From the NCBI GenBank assembly GCA_030762935.1, contig CM060892.1:90244827-90308826 (forward strand): a DNA stretch of 64,000 nucleotides. The letters run 5' to 3'. The DNA is from Hymenopus coronatus (lineage: Eukaryota; Arthropoda; Insecta; Mantodea; Hymenopodidae). Both the position numbers and the translations under genes were made by a program. Below the pieces are notes generated by a model. It made no database searches, was not told where the DNA came from, and saw nothing but the letters and a program-made list of their open reading frames with translations. Positions 22,640-35,208 of this stretch are shown here, in pieces; positions within the stretch are counted from its first letter, which is position 1; each line of letters starts with the position of its first letter.

Positions 22640-24299
22640 ACTTTGCGATTTGTGAAAATGTTTAGAATTATGGCAGGATATTTGTGGAAAAATATAAGAA
22701 TTTGAATATGGAAAAGTAAAAAAAAAAAAAAAATAAAATGAACCTGAGCAAAATGTTACAGTTTCATATCAGGGAGAAATTTCTACAGCGCAATGGTAGC
22801 AAGTGGCATCCAAAACATATGTTACATCCGCACAAAGAGTATGAAATCTAGTAAATGTATAATCTAAGGTATGGTGCATTACGTGCACCAAAAATCAATA
22901 GTTTTAGCAAAATGAATATAAAATCAATTGTAAGACCTCTTCTTGAAACAGTACTTCCCATAGATTTTGATTTGGTATTGTGCTAACCAAAGACTTGTAC
23001 TTTCAGTTGGTGGTGTAATAAAAATATTCTTTCATGTCTGCCATTTTCTTGGACAAGGTATTCCTCAGTCACTGAAGAAAGCCGAGCGCTCGATAGATAA
23101 AACATCAAGTATCCTTGAAATTGGATTCTAAAAATGAGCAGAATCTTTTGCATCAGATGGCTAGTATTAAGTTACTGAAGTATAATAGCTATGTGGAAAA
23201 ATTTAACAGCTTTGGTTCCTAACTTCACGGCTGCAAAATGTGAGAGAAGCAGGATTTGTTGATTTCATCTTCGTCTTAGTTATAATGTGTGACTCTGTAC
23301 AATAATTATTTGTAAAAAGTCGTGCAGTAAAGTCACGAGACAGCCTAGTATAAAGGAATTAGTTGTTGGTGTTTGAATAAAAGAAACTGACCGTGGTTCT
23401 CATTCCTATGAAGTTCGAAAAGCAGCAGATGAGTTGAACTTCAGAGGAATTACTTGAAAAAAAAGAACAAAACTAGGCTTCTTGAGCCCAGCATGAGACT
23501 GTCCAAAGCAGCGTATGTAGAATTATCTGCTGCAGACATAGGACATTGCTGCCCCTGAATGTGCGGAAGTGTTGGACTCATAGAGTGGACTGAAAATACA
23601 TGGTGAAATAGGTGAAGTGCATCGGTACTTAACAGTAAATAGAGAGATCTTGATAGTTACATAAAATATACACGTTTTCTGGAATCCAGGTATCTTATTC
23701 CAGAGAAAAGGGGGGCAACATATTACAGAAAGCAGTTATTAAGGTAACAGAATAACAATGGCAAGATGCAGTACATAGAAAGTGTAATGTAATGGTCATG
23801 TGGCAGGTATCGCAACACAAGTATCAAAATATGTCGTCGTTTTGGTGTGCCAGAGAGGGATACTTAACAGGATTTTGGGATTATTTGTTGAAGAATAAAA
23901 TGTAAGTGTCCCTCCTTCCTCTTCTAAATCTGGAGAAATGTGTTCCCATATTCAGTAGAGAACGTGAATGTCGGTTTTCGCAAATGAATCTTATTACCAC
24001 ACCTACAAGAGCGACATTCTATCTTCCTACTTTTAGTAATTTGATGTTTCTTAAATTGATTGGATTACCATTGCATTTGTTTCAACTAATGGATTCATGT
24101 AGGCTTGTGGTTTATGAAAGACACACATCATTCTACTGATGCCAGGAGTAAAATAAGAAGGCGTGAAGATACATCAGCCATGAAATGATATCAATTTAGA
24201 AACTATTATAAGGTAATGTTAGTATAAGGTAATTTTACAGTGTTTATACCACGAACGCATAAAATAAATACTTAGTTATATTGCAAACTTCAGCTATTA
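22640..24299. other. Unassigned DNA
   Basis: No gene is recognised. 23065-23115 holds a CTGAAGA-centred motif (see findings). 23340-23850 has broken frames with protein-like composition that I could not assign to any family. Confidence 0.4.
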
Positions 24300-24640
24300 T
24301 CGTTTTTCATCGTATTTGTCTACCCTCCCCGTGTTTCGGACTAACACCCACCTAGGAGCATGTCGGGGAGCCAACTGCAGAAATGTAGTACCTGGAACCT
24401 GTAGCCAGGCATGAGCTTGAGACAGTGGATGATATAACATGCAAGGAAAATCGATGACAAGAAAGTCATGATGTTGGGGGTTATAGGTGGAATGAGTGGC
24501 GGGGGAAAACAAAGGATCCGGAGAAAACCACCCTGACGCGGCTTTGTTCACCACAAATCCCACATGCGTGCGCTTGGGATCCAACCCGAGCCGCCCAGGT
24601 GGGAGGCGAGCGGTCTAACCACTCAGTCACGGCGACGCCT
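24300..24640 (-). mobile_element. tRNA-derived SINE family S1, near full length
   Basis: The minus-strand head at 24640-24551 reads CGTGACTGAGTGGTTAGACC (Ser/Leu-tRNA-like A box). Then comes GCTCGCCTCCCAC and a degenerate B box GGGTTGGATCCC. The body TGTGGTGAACAAAGC, GGTGGTTTTCTCCGG and CCCCCGCCACTCATTCCACC is shared with four other copies here. A tail of about 160 bp ends near 24300. It carries internal Pol III promoter elements by family logic; transcription is not testable here. Confidence 0.85.
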
Positions 24641-26402
24641 TACAGCTATTATCGCTGCTTGTATATAGGGGGGGAGTGTATCAGGAAACCTTAGAAAGCA
24701 CTTTATGTATTATAAGTTAATCATTTCAGAAATATCTTGATATTGTTGAACTATTGAAATACTTATACTCTGGTGAGGCTCTATTTGAGCGTCTGTCATA
24801 TTCATGCAAACACTTGGAATTCAAATAAACCCCATTATATAGCGACAAGCTGCTTAAAAACCTGACGATACCTTTACATAGCATATCTTTCAGCGAACTG
24901 TTAAAACGTGAATTAACATTTTTTTTTCTATATTGACCAAACATACAATAATAAACTTTGTAAGGACATTTTGTAGAGAATACATAAAGTCAGAATCAGA
25001 TTTTTTTTTTTTTAATATCAGAAGAAAGATTTTTTCATAAGATCATAGTATTTATGCTCCAAGCATAAACTAAAACGAATATATAAATAGAACTTACTAT
25101 ATAACAAAATTAGAATTAAAGGCACAGCTAAATTGATCCGAAGCCTTTAGTGACTACGACATTAAATAATAGGAATTAGCTTCTTTGTGAGTTGTGACTT
25201 TATAGAATTTTTAAATTCTATTTTTTTCAAAAAGTTGATTTGTCAGGAGCTAAAGTTTAACAATATGATTACAGACTAAAAAATAAATAATCCGAACGCT
25301 ACCAACGACGCTTGCATTAAACATTATATGCATTTATTGTCCATTTCGGTCTCAAAACATTTAAGTTGGCAACAACATACAGTGTTAATTTATGATCATC
25401 ATTGGGACCATTTATTTTACTGTGCTTTAGTTTTATTATTCATTCCGAAATGGCGTTCCCTTGTATTCTACCCAACACGGTTAATAGTTCCGTATTTTCA
25501 GCATTTTTCATCCATGTAAAAGAAAAAGGACCTATAAAACAAACGTGTTTGGTGGTATGTGGAATCAAATAATCGTACTGTATGGTTTGTAGAACACATA
25601 ATAGAATATACAGATAATATCCGCACATTTTCCGTGTACGTGCTCATAACTGCATATTCTGGTATTTGTTCCGCAGCTTTAACACTTCCACAAAAATGCA
25701 TGCAGTAAAGAACAAACGTAAACGGGGAAAAAGGAATTGTGGATTTCGTTACATGGTACAGACCACAGCTAACACCCACAGATTATTGGATATTTTAGAT
25801 TGTTATTTCAATGGAAAGCAAATAACAGGTACGTGGCAGTATTACACGGAAAAATTAATGGGAAGTTAAAGAATTGTTGCTGTCAATTATATTTGTTTAT
25901 GAGCTCAGAACGCATCCGATGTATCATCATTTCAAACAACACTTTTATATTATCTGAGGACTTGGTATTTCAAGAGAATAACTCATTATTGTTAATAATC
26001 ATATAACAATAATATAAATAATATAAGATTTATTTGATTCATCAATGAGGTTGACTACACGGATACTAAATACAATCTTATACATAGTATAAAATTTAAA
26101 TCCAAACAATAATTGATTAAAATGTTTTACGGTTAAATGTAATTGGTTACTAACAATAAACGGCTGCTAGTTAATAATATTACAAAACCTAATGGTTAAT
26201 TCACCTTCGTTATTAATAATGAAAAATGGGAGTATTTTTTTTTTTTATAATTTCAGATGCGGTTGAAAATGTCCTCAACGAATCTTGAAGTCTCTGAAGT
26301 GGAAATGGCCTGTTATTTATGGACGCTCTTTAACTGCTTTGGTTCTCAGCGTCCTATTCTATATTGGGCGTCAAAGATCGCTTAATTTTGCTCAGAGGCC
26401 TC
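24641..26402. other. Unassigned AT-rich DNA
   Basis: No gene is supported. Open frames of 60-95 codons at 25328-26006 overlap on both strands and show no domain. Confidence 0.45.
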
Positions 26403-26590
26403 TCTTATCAGGCTTGAGGTTATTTTACGTGCCGTAAATCTACGACACGGGACCCACAGCTTTACTTCCCTTCCGAAGGAAGCCACACTAAGGATGTTTA
26501 CGCCCGAAAAAATCCATCGTCCTCCGCCGGGTTTGAACCCGTGACCTTGGGTATATGAAGTTAGCATGGTAACCATTACACCAAGGAGGG
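26403..26590 (-). mobile_element. tRNA-derived SINE family S2
   Basis: The minus-strand head at 26590-26520 reads CCTCCTTGGTGTAATGGTTA (A box) and then a B box GGGTTCAAACCC within a CCGGCGGAGG pairing arm. The acceptor-like CCTCC pairs with GGAGG. The body contains GGAAGGGAAGTAAAGC and TCCCGTGTCGTAGATTTACG. The head is clear enough that a tRNA predictor may flag it, but the body shows it is a SINE. Confidence 0.85.
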
Positions 26591-26599
26591 CAACTTGAA

Positions 26600-28245
26600 G
26601 TCTCTGTAGCATAATATTTTTATCCCTTGGCATTTAAAGTTACGGGCAGTAGTTTGCAAAACGTTCTTGGGAATCAGGAAGGGTCACTCCTGCCCTAAAA
26701 ACAAGACCTCTGACAGTTCATTTGTTCATTGAAATACTGCATTTTATTGAGTGGTTCATAAATTGTTTGCATTTCTAAGTTAGTTCTTCGGTTTGTTTTG
26801 CATCTCTTCCAAACCGAATAGTAGGATCTAAGAGCATTGCGATGTTGCTTTCGGCAACTAACTCTGTCTTTTCCTTGGGGGGGGGGGGCTGCAGGAATGA
26901 AGGTTACATCGATAAAGGTATATAAGGGTATCAAGGAAGGTTTTACTGCGTCGACTCTATTTATTGTGACTAATTTTGATGGCATGAGGAGGTGCTGCCA
27001 GAGGAAATCGGAAGTTTGAGGGAGACCAAAATGGCGGGCTAGGCCGCCTGTTGCGTGTAGGTACACGCCATGGCTCAATGCCCTGACATACTTCTACCAT
27101 TGAGGTTATTTTATTTATTCGTGGTGGAATACCATTAGAGGGATCTCTGGGGGGCTAATTACTGAACGCGGATGCAGGCAGTTCTGGGTTCCCCCATGGC
27201 TTATGGGCACCCCCGGTAACGAAGACTTCAAAACAGCCAAGAGCTAAAAGCTGAACTAAGTATTCCCTCCTCTCCCTATGGAAGTGGTCATCAAAATTAA
27301 ATACTTTTAATAAATCAATATTAAAATACCAGCGGAGCAGTAGCAAGGATGCTGCTCCTGAAAAAGCAGCCGTTAAGAGGCGCTTACCTGTAGCGTTACT
27401 TCCGTTAACACCATCAATCTAAACTCCACCAAATTAAACCTAGGCTCATTCCCACATTCCTGAGGTTTAACCCTTAGAAGGGCAGGTACACAGCAATTTT
27501 ACTTAGATTTCGCACGCACGCATGCACACAGCCTAGCTTCAGTTCCCCTGAGGATGGCGGCAGAGATAGATACCGAAAGTTTGGGTGGTTACCCAAATTA
27601 CGTCTGGCCATAATAAATTATGAAGCTTCAGATATTTGATTGTTGTTCCTACTCATGTATATGATGGCTGTTCTCATTTTGATTCATCCACAAAGACACG
27701 GTGCATTTCCTCGTGTACCTCCCAGTCTATTGTTACAGGATTTGAGCTAGAGATTCCCTAACTCTATTATGACGATTGTTACGTAGCTGATTGATACTCC
27801 GGCAGAATCCAATACCTAGATAAGGGTTTATGTATCGTTGCAACCATTTTGGCGGCAGGGGTTGTGTTGAAAGTTCTTCCGGAACAAATCTTACTGCGGT
27901 CTCATTGCACATTTTCACTCTGTTTATATATTTAGAGATAGAGCGGGGTGAGTTGATGGACATCCATGAATAAACATAGTTAAAATATTCCTTCAAAATA
28001 ATATAATAGCATGGTTATTGCATCCTATTATCTATGTTGTAAAATAATACACAGAAACTATAATGATCTGGAAGTAGAGCCAAATAATTTAGAAGTTCTG
28101 TGCATTGAAAAATTAAAATCAGGACAGAATCTATGATTAAACTAAATGACCAATGAGAATAAATGAAAACAATTGCGTCAGTAGAAATGGATTTTTTTAA
28201 ATGTACAGCCGGAAACCCCTTCTAGACCACTTTCGAAATGAAGAC
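26600..28245. other. Unassigned DNA, with a GC-richer part at 26840-27400
   Basis: Contains a G run (26878-26888) and a 127-codon minus-strand open frame (26695-27078) with no recognised domain. 27545-27600 has a hammerhead-like motif (see findings). I could not assign a repeat family. Confidence 0.4.
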
Positions 28246-28249
28246 ATTA

Positions 28250-28500
28250 CGGAGTAATTAAGTTATGTATAAATGCAATTACTAAAAGACAGATAGAGGG
28301 AAGTAGAAAAATCATAAGAATGCCTTAAAGAAGAATATCAAGAATGATCTTATAAGCCAGAAGGAAGAAGAAACGTGGGAAGACCACTAAAGATGAAATG
28401 AACAATATCTGGAAGCCACAACAGACTAAAATGTCTAACTCATGAGATTTTTGATGTAATGTTAAGAATAATAATAGTAATAATAATACCCAACAAAATA
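28250..28500 (+). mobile_element. LINE 3' end fragment
   Basis: A plus-strand frame at about 28348-28398 reads YKPEGRRNVGRPLKMK. This resembles the C-terminal GRRSRGRPKMRW-type tail common after the RT of several LINE clades. It ends in an AATAATAGTAATAATAAT run (28469-28487), typical of microsatellite LINE tails. No RT core is present. Confidence 0.65.
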
Positions 28501-29586
28501 AATGAGATGCACTCTAAGTTCGTGCAGTAATATATTTATGATTATTTAAGTTATTTCTTTTTCGTTATACGAATTTACAGTAGATCGCATATACTTTGTT
28601 ATATAATATATGCCTTGACTTTTTCATCAGCGGTGTTATCACTCCCGTCAATTCCATCGATTACACTTACGCCAAAGTGCTGAGCATCAGTACCTGGTAG
28701 GGCAACAGCGGGGAAGCTCTCGTCATTTCCATAGAACACTCTGAAGTAGGCCTACGCCGCCTCCTCCACGACAATGAAACCGGATTTCAGAACAATCCCA
28801 CCATCATAATGACGAGATCTCAGTTATACCTTCCAGCAGTAGCTGAATTTCGACACCTTTGGATATCTCATAATCGCTTAGGATTAATTCAGAACTTCAT
28901 TCGGCAGCTTAACGGCAAAACAGTGATCCCATCGTAAGATAATTGATCATTTTTTTCAACAAAGACTTTACTTTTCTAAGCTTCGACTTATACCCCAGAT
29001 TTCGATCAGGGCATGGTTCATAGCAGATACCAACATCCTACTTACTCAGTTCCTGTTCATTGTACAGCAGCACTTATGCCTAGCCTTATACAATATCAGA
29101 GGTGCTCAGGTGAAGCCCCACCGACCCCAAAACCCAGTGCCCCGCAAAAGAAAGAAAAAATTAAATAAAAGAAAACATATTTCTTGTAAGCATACCTCAA
29201 TCACTTTGCATTCTCGAGGACGTTTGTTACAAGTATTTAGCACTCCCAAGTAATTTCCTCACACTCAATTCCAAATTATTAAATCAACTATTCGGCCGTA
29301 GGAATATAGACTAGTCTTCTTTGATGACTAATAACCACTAATGTAGTCAAATAATTTTCGACCATTTGCTTATCTTTAGAACTTCTGCATGTCAGAAAGA
29401 GCGGAGGATTGTTTTCCATCATCACAATTTTGTTAGACGGTGGAATCCTGTAGAATATCTAAATCACAAAATACAAATAAGTAACTTTACAAGTGAATTT
29501 TAAAAGGTCTGGTGTGTTGCATTGATATCACCTTCTCATTCATCTATCTATTTCTTGTAATAGACAAACTTTTATCATATATTTAA
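28500..29586. other. Unassigned DNA
   Basis: No gene is recognised. A GC-richer patch at 28625-28870 is of unknown origin. Confidence 0.4.
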
Positions 29587-30348
29587 AAACCTGATGTGTT
29601 GTTTCACATGACTTTCTCTATATCTTAATAACATATTATTGTTAAAAACTTATCTTTCTAACTACTTCATGCATATACCAGGTTAAAGCTATAAACAAAA
29701 TTTTTAAAAGCTACTTGCCATGTCGTTGAAATCCGTTTCTTTATATAGTCAGGTGTGGACAAACTCAAGTATGTTAAAAGTTTGCTATAAAACTGAAACC
29801 ATTAACAGGGAATATCTCAAAATTGGTCAACTCCATTATATGACATAAATATGTTTAACGAATCTACATTGTTTGTGAAGTAAGTTCTCTTACGGTTTAC
29901 CAGTTATGCAATATTCAGAAAAATTCATCTAGAATAAGCAGGTCCTCAGAGGCTATTCCCAGAAAGTTCAAGATATATATTTTGTCACGTAAATATATTT
30001 AATAACGGGTTTTTAATCAAAATTGTGAGAGCCATTTTTTGAGAAAATCAAAACTTTCGAGCTTTTTCCATGTAAATGATAGTTTGGGGTAAGTAAATCT
30101 TCTTCAAAATTTTCGTGTCGCATCCTTCAAAAATACTTCACTTAGTACCAAGTTTGGTATTTTACCGACTTTTCTTTTTGAGTTTAATGTTCAAGACAGA
30201 CACACACACGTACGGACCTATTTCCAAAAAGTTTTTTTTTGATACAGAGGATCCTACAACTTATATTTTTGAAAAACTCTGGGTATCGAATTTTTGGGGA
30301 GTGCAAAACCTTCTCCTACGTACCATGTACTATGTAGAGAAAGGAAAA
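29587..30348 (-). repeat. R900 repeat, reverse (first of a reverse run)
   Basis: Starts AACCTGATGTGTTGTTTCAC and ends ACTATGTAGAGAAAGG. It carries the ACCAAGTTTGGTATT palindrome. Confidence 0.85.
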
Positions 30349-30489
30349 ATGTAATTTTAGGAATAAAGAAAATGTCTCAAATGTTTAAAACGGGTTGTTA
30401 TGTTTAGGAATCGTAACACAAATGTTATAGTCATGGTTATCCCAGTAATATTTACGGGAGTAAAAGCTGTATTTTAAAACAGAAACAGC

Positions 30490-30988
30490 CTTGTTTAACC
30501 AATCACTAGAATGCCCAATCAAGAAAGTATACTAATGCATCTAGAATCCACAATATCTTATAAATCAATACAAATCCTATATTATATGCAGACTATATAA
30601 ATATAGCTGGCAGAACCGAGAAATATGTTTCAGAGGTATACACACTATTAGAGGAGAAATTAAAGAAATAAAGGCTTGCAATAAACCAAGAGAAAACAAA
30701 AGGTATGAAATAAAAGAGAAATAGTAAGAACAGAAGAAGTATTAGTATTTACAACCACTATCTGGAAATGGAAATTTAAAAGGAATTTTAGGAGCGACAA
30801 TTAATTATAAAGGAAATGAAAATGAATAAATCAAAACCAAGAAATCAGCAGCAAACAAGACGGTTTCTCTCGATAGAAAATATTTACGAACTAAATGGTA
30901 TTCCATAAAAATCATTTAACCTGTACATACATAAGGAAGTCTGCACAATGACCAAAACTATGGAGGAAGAACTCTATTATTAGACAGA
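30490..30988 (+). mobile_element. LINE reverse transcriptase relic, part 1
   Basis: The plus-strand frame near 30580 reads ILYADYINIAGRTEKYVSEV. This is the RT motif C region, YADDI in active elements, with the second Asp changed to Tyr. A KLKK.RLAINQEKTKGMK block and a broken segment like FKYLGATINYKGNENE follow. It resembles RTE-like LINEs. The sequence stops at the start of an R900 copy and resumes at 31871. Confidence 0.75.
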
Positions 30989-31870
30989 AAAATCTGGTGT
31001 ATGAGATTCCCATGGCTTTCTCTACGCTTCTACCATTCTTACAAGAGATTATCATTTTATTTATATCATGCTAATAGATATAAACGGTAACAAAAACAGT
31101 CTTATTACTTGCTTCCTTGTAAGTCGAGGGCAACAACAGAATACTCCAGGTAAAGCGACAGTCAAATATTTTAAAAGCTGTCACCATGTGAAAAACTGAA
31201 TTTCGGTTCCGTTTTTATGGCCAAGAATAAAAGAAAATATATGTGAAGGGCATGAGAACTTCTCTTTTGAGGACATTTTAAGTATTTTAAGATAGAAACC
31301 AATAATAAGAAATATCTCTCAAATGGTTAGCACTACAAAACCAAACAAAAAATGCATGACATAAATTGCTGTTTTACGTTTTTGTATGGTAAGTTTTTGA
31401 GTATCTCTTTTGGTTTACCAGTTTTCAAAAGTAATTCAGTATAAATAGTACTTCAATAGCCATTCACAAAAATCTCTGGATATACTTTTTATTTGTCATG
31501 TATTTATCCTTAATATAGGGAATTTTAACCAAAATTGTTAGTTATGTTTAGAAAGTTAAAACATTTCAAAATATGTCCTAGTTAAATAATAGTTCGACGC
31601 CGGTGTTTTACCTCAAAAATTTTGTGTCGCATCCTTGTAGGATACTAAATTTAACTACCAACTTTGATACTCAAAAGATCTTACGTTTTCAAGTTAAGCT
31701 GCCTACATAGATACAAAATCACGCGCTTGGGCTTATCTTTTCCTATTTTTTTTTATTTAATTTGCCCAAAATGTGTACTTCCGGTGAAATCTCAGTATCG
31801 AATTTTAGGTGCAATACAATACCTTCTCTACCTAGTATGTAAATTGTACATATGTTTAAGGGAAAGTAAT
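30989..31870 (-). repeat. R900 repeat, reverse, inserted in a LINE
   Basis: Runs from AAAAATCTGGTGTATGAGATT to AAGGGAAAGTAATG. LINE homology lies on both sides in the correct order, so this copy marks a real insertion event and defines both ends of the element. Confidence 0.87.
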
Positions 31871-32200
31871 GTAATTATGCTACGAACATATGGACCAATT
31901 TAGAGTGATTGAAATATAGCAAAATGGATATAACAAAGAACTATAGGACATATGAAGATATTGACATATTACAAGAAATTTAGATTAAGATGGGCAGCAC
32001 ATGTTAAAAGAAAGGAATATATCTAAGCGGATCCTATAGAATATTTTGAATAGTAAATTCTATAAAACAGAGCTCAAATGCAGACCAAAAATCGATGGGA
32101 AGATGCAGCAGGAAGAGACACCTTACATATTCTGAGATTCCATATGTGGAGATGTAGCAGAACAGGCAGAAATTGAGAGAGGCTAAGACCCAGACTGTAA
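31871..32200 (+). mobile_element. LINE reverse transcriptase relic, part 2 (C-terminal)
   Basis: Continues the element at 30490. Broken plus frames read LRTYGPI, then YEDIDILQEI, then RLRWAAHVKRKEYI. The last is the RLRWLGHV.RM motif found just after the RT thumb in many LINEs. Further 3' is a CRPKIDGKM stretch like the GRP.-.W tail. Confidence 0.75.
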
Positions 32201-32271
32201 GTGTAGTCATATTCTGGCAGCAGAGGTGCGATTTTTGAGAGCTGTCAAGGTTTAAACAAGATGGGATATAT

Positions 32272-33047
32272 AAAAAATCTGATGTGTTCCATTCTATACA
32301 TTTCTGTAGAAATGCTTCCTTGTAATTAGGCGGGAAATCATAGAATACACTATGCTAAAACGATAGCCAAAGCTTTTAAAAGCCTGTTGCCATGTGGATG
32401 AAATCCGTTTTTTGTATTTCCAGGAGTTGACAATTTTCCGTATGAGAAAAGTTTAAGTATTTTAAAACTGAAATCAATAACAAGGAATATCTCGAAAACC
32501 GCCAACACCACGAAAAAAAATATTTAGGACATAAATTGTGTGTTTCAAAGGGATCTACATATTTTGTTTAGTACGTTTTAGTCTATCTCTTACGGTTTAC
32601 TATTATTCAAATTCCGGCAAAATTATACCAGAATAAAGAATACTTCAGAGGCTTTTCTCAGAAAGTTTAAAATATACATTTTCTTTACCGTCTAAATATT
32701 TTAATGTACGGTATTTTAATCAACATCATTAGAGCCATTTTTGAGAAACTCAAAATTTTCGAAAATTTTTCCATGTAAAGGGCATTTGGGGTGGGGAAAT
32801 TTTTCGCAAAACTTTCGCATCCTTCGAAGATACTAATCTTATACACCAATTTTGATATTTTATCGCCTTTTTACCGACCATGTTAACAGGCACACAGATA
32901 CACATACACGTGCATTTTTCTAAACACGCTTCTTTGGACACTGGGGACCATAAAACTCTATTTTCGGTGAAATCTTGGTATAGAGTTTTTCGGTGGAATG
33001 CAATACACCATACACCATGTATACAGTACGTGCAGAGAAAGTAAAAA
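32272..33047 (-). repeat. R900 repeat, reverse
   Basis: Starts AAAAAATCTGATGTGTTCCA and ends TACAGTACGTGCAGAGAAAGT. About 80 bp near the left end are deleted: the terminus runs straight into the TTCCTTGTAATTAGG block. Confidence 0.86.
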
Positions 33048-33552
33048 ATAAGAAACAATTTTAGGAAAAGTACAGTAGGGTAAATTATAGAAAATAATAT
33101 AGAAATACAAAGACCCACTTAACATAATGGATAAATGCGTGCTATCAAGAAAGATGTTGGATTACAAATCAAAATCAAGATTGATAGGAAGGCCAGGAGA
33201 GATGCTATTACGCCCAAGCAGGCCTAAATCATGAAAGGAAGAAGCACATGTTTTGACTTTCACATTCCCTGTTTTTTAAGCATGACGATAAAAAAGGAAT
33301 AGTCACTTTTCACTTAGATTTTTTGCATTTTCATAACGTTTTGCACCCTCTCTTCTACAAATAATTCTAACAAATAGGTATTCATCTTTCTGTCTACTTC
33401 TTATTAATCGCGATAACTTTTCATTATACATTCACATATTTCATTGTAGATATAAAAATATATCGTAAGAAAACGGATAGGCAGATTTGTACATAAATAG
33501 CGGATCGCTATGTGATGACTTTGAGATTCACTGTACTTTGCGTTAACACAAG
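33048..33552. other. Unassigned AT-rich DNA
   Basis: A spacer inside the reverse R900 run. No gene or recognised repeat is seen. Confidence 0.45.
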
Positions 33553-33764
33553 AAACAATCTGGTGTTCACATGACTTTCTCTACCTGTTCGGCAAATAAA
33601 CTATTCTTTTAAAAGATAATTCATTTATTTACTTCATTATAATTGAGACCAACATTAGCAGAAATGATCTTATTATATACTTGCTTCCTTTTAAGAAGAA
33701 AGACTATTCGGGAATACATCAGGTTAACACGATAGTCAAATATTTTAAAAGCTATCGCTATGTG
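33553..33764 (-). repeat. R900 repeat, reverse, truncated
   Basis: The left terminus and first 200 bp only, ending at GCTATCGCTATGTG. It joins directly onto the next reverse copy. Confidence 0.85.
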
Positions 33765-34651
33765 AAAAAAGCTGATGTGTTCCATTCACATGACTATCTC
33801 TCTACATCTCTGCAACAAATTATTGCTAAAAAGCTTATGCTTCTATTTAATTCATGCGAATCGAGAAAAAACTAGTAGAAATAGTCTTATTACTTGCTTC
33901 CTTGTTAGTAGTAGGGACTAAAGTGAGTGCTATAGGTTAAAGTGACAGTGAAAAGCTGGTTGCTATGTGACTGAAGTTCCTTTGTTTGTATGGACAGGAG
34001 TTAGAAATTCCCGTATGAGAGAAGTATAAGTTTTTTCAAGGCTGAAACCAAAAACAAGGTATATCTCAAAAACGATCAACTTCACGAAAAATATGTATAT
34101 AACATAAATTGTGTGTTTTAAAGTGTTTTACATTTTTTATCTGGTACGTTTTTGTCTATCTCTTACGGTTTAAGCAGTTATGCAAAATTCCTCAAGAATA
34201 AAGTAATCCTCAGAGGCTATTTCCAGAAAATTTAAGATATACATTTTATTTGTCAGTTAAATATCTTTAATATACGTTATTTTAATCAAAATCGTTAGAG
34301 CTATTTTTAACAAAATCAATTTTTTTTAAAAAAAGTTCCATGTAAAGGGTAGTTGGGGGTGGGGGATTTTCTTCAAAATCTTCGTGTCACATCCTTGGAA
34401 GATAACAAACTTAAATACCAAGTTTGATATTCAACGGTCTTTTCGTTTTTGAGCTATGCTGTCCACAGACACACAGACACATACACACACAGACACACAC
34501 ACACGCACACGGACATTTTTCCAGAAATGCTTTTTATGGATTCAGGGGGACCCAAAACGTGTATTTCCGGCGAAATCTCGGTATCGAATTTTTGGGTGCA
34601 ACACAATACCTTCTCTATACAGTATGTACAGAGTACGTATAGAAAAAGTAA
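33765..34651 (-). repeat. R900 repeat, full-length reverse
   Basis: One of the best copies: AAAAAAGCTGATGTGTTCCA at the left end and ATAGAAAAAGTAAAA at the right. It carries a CACACA tract with CAGACACA variants (34467-34519) and the AAATACCAAGTTTGATATT palindrome. Overlapping 70-90 codon open frames over the CA tract are artefacts. Confidence 0.9.
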
Positions 34652-34695
34652 AAATTGAAACCTGGTGCGTGGCTAGAGTAAAACAAAAGAAGTAT

Positions 34696-35208
34696 GAAAC
34701 CAAAGGTAATTTCTGTTTTAGAAAAGTTTAAGTAGTCTAAAACTGATACCAAAAACAAATATCATGCAAGTGGTCAACTCTACAAAAATTCTAGATGATG
34801 TAATTGTGAGTTTTAAGGATACCTATATTTTTTGTATGATAAGATTTTGTCTATCTCTTGCCATTTTATCAGTTACACAAATGTCATCCAGAATGAGAGA
34901 TCTTCAGAAAATTCCGTTTGTCGTGAAAATATCTAAAAAAAAGCTATGAGAAAATCAAAATGTTCCATGTAAAGAGGAGTCTCGTGTCGCATCCTTAGAA
35001 GTTACTGAACCAAAAGACCAAATTTGGTATTTAATGGACTTTCGTTTTTTCGCACGCACATAAACATATATATTGCAGTTTTCTAAAACTGCTTATTTTT
35101 ATTCATAATCACTGAAAACATGTATTTCTGATAAAATTTCGATATCAAGCTTTTGGTTAGAATGCAGAAATGCCTCTATCTACGAAATGTATGGTAGATA
35201 AAGTAAAA
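34696..35208 (-). repeat. R900 repeat, reverse, left end missing
   Basis: Begins in the GAAACCAAAGGTAATTTC region and ends GGTAGATAAAGTAAAA. It has lost the microsatellite. Confidence 0.8.

Noticed and set aside
26403..26590. A genuine tRNA gene on the minus strand
   Set aside because: A and B boxes are good, but the conserved non-tRNA body and a second degraded copy at 18605 show a SINE.
26695..27078. 127-codon minus-strand frame as a possible gene
   Set aside because: No domain, no splice context, and it crosses a G homopolymer. I could not support coding.
34424..34731. Three overlapping plus-strand frames of 69-91 codons rich in Thr/His
   Set aside because: They lie across the CA tract and right end of an R900 copy. 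Other copies carry stops and shifts there.
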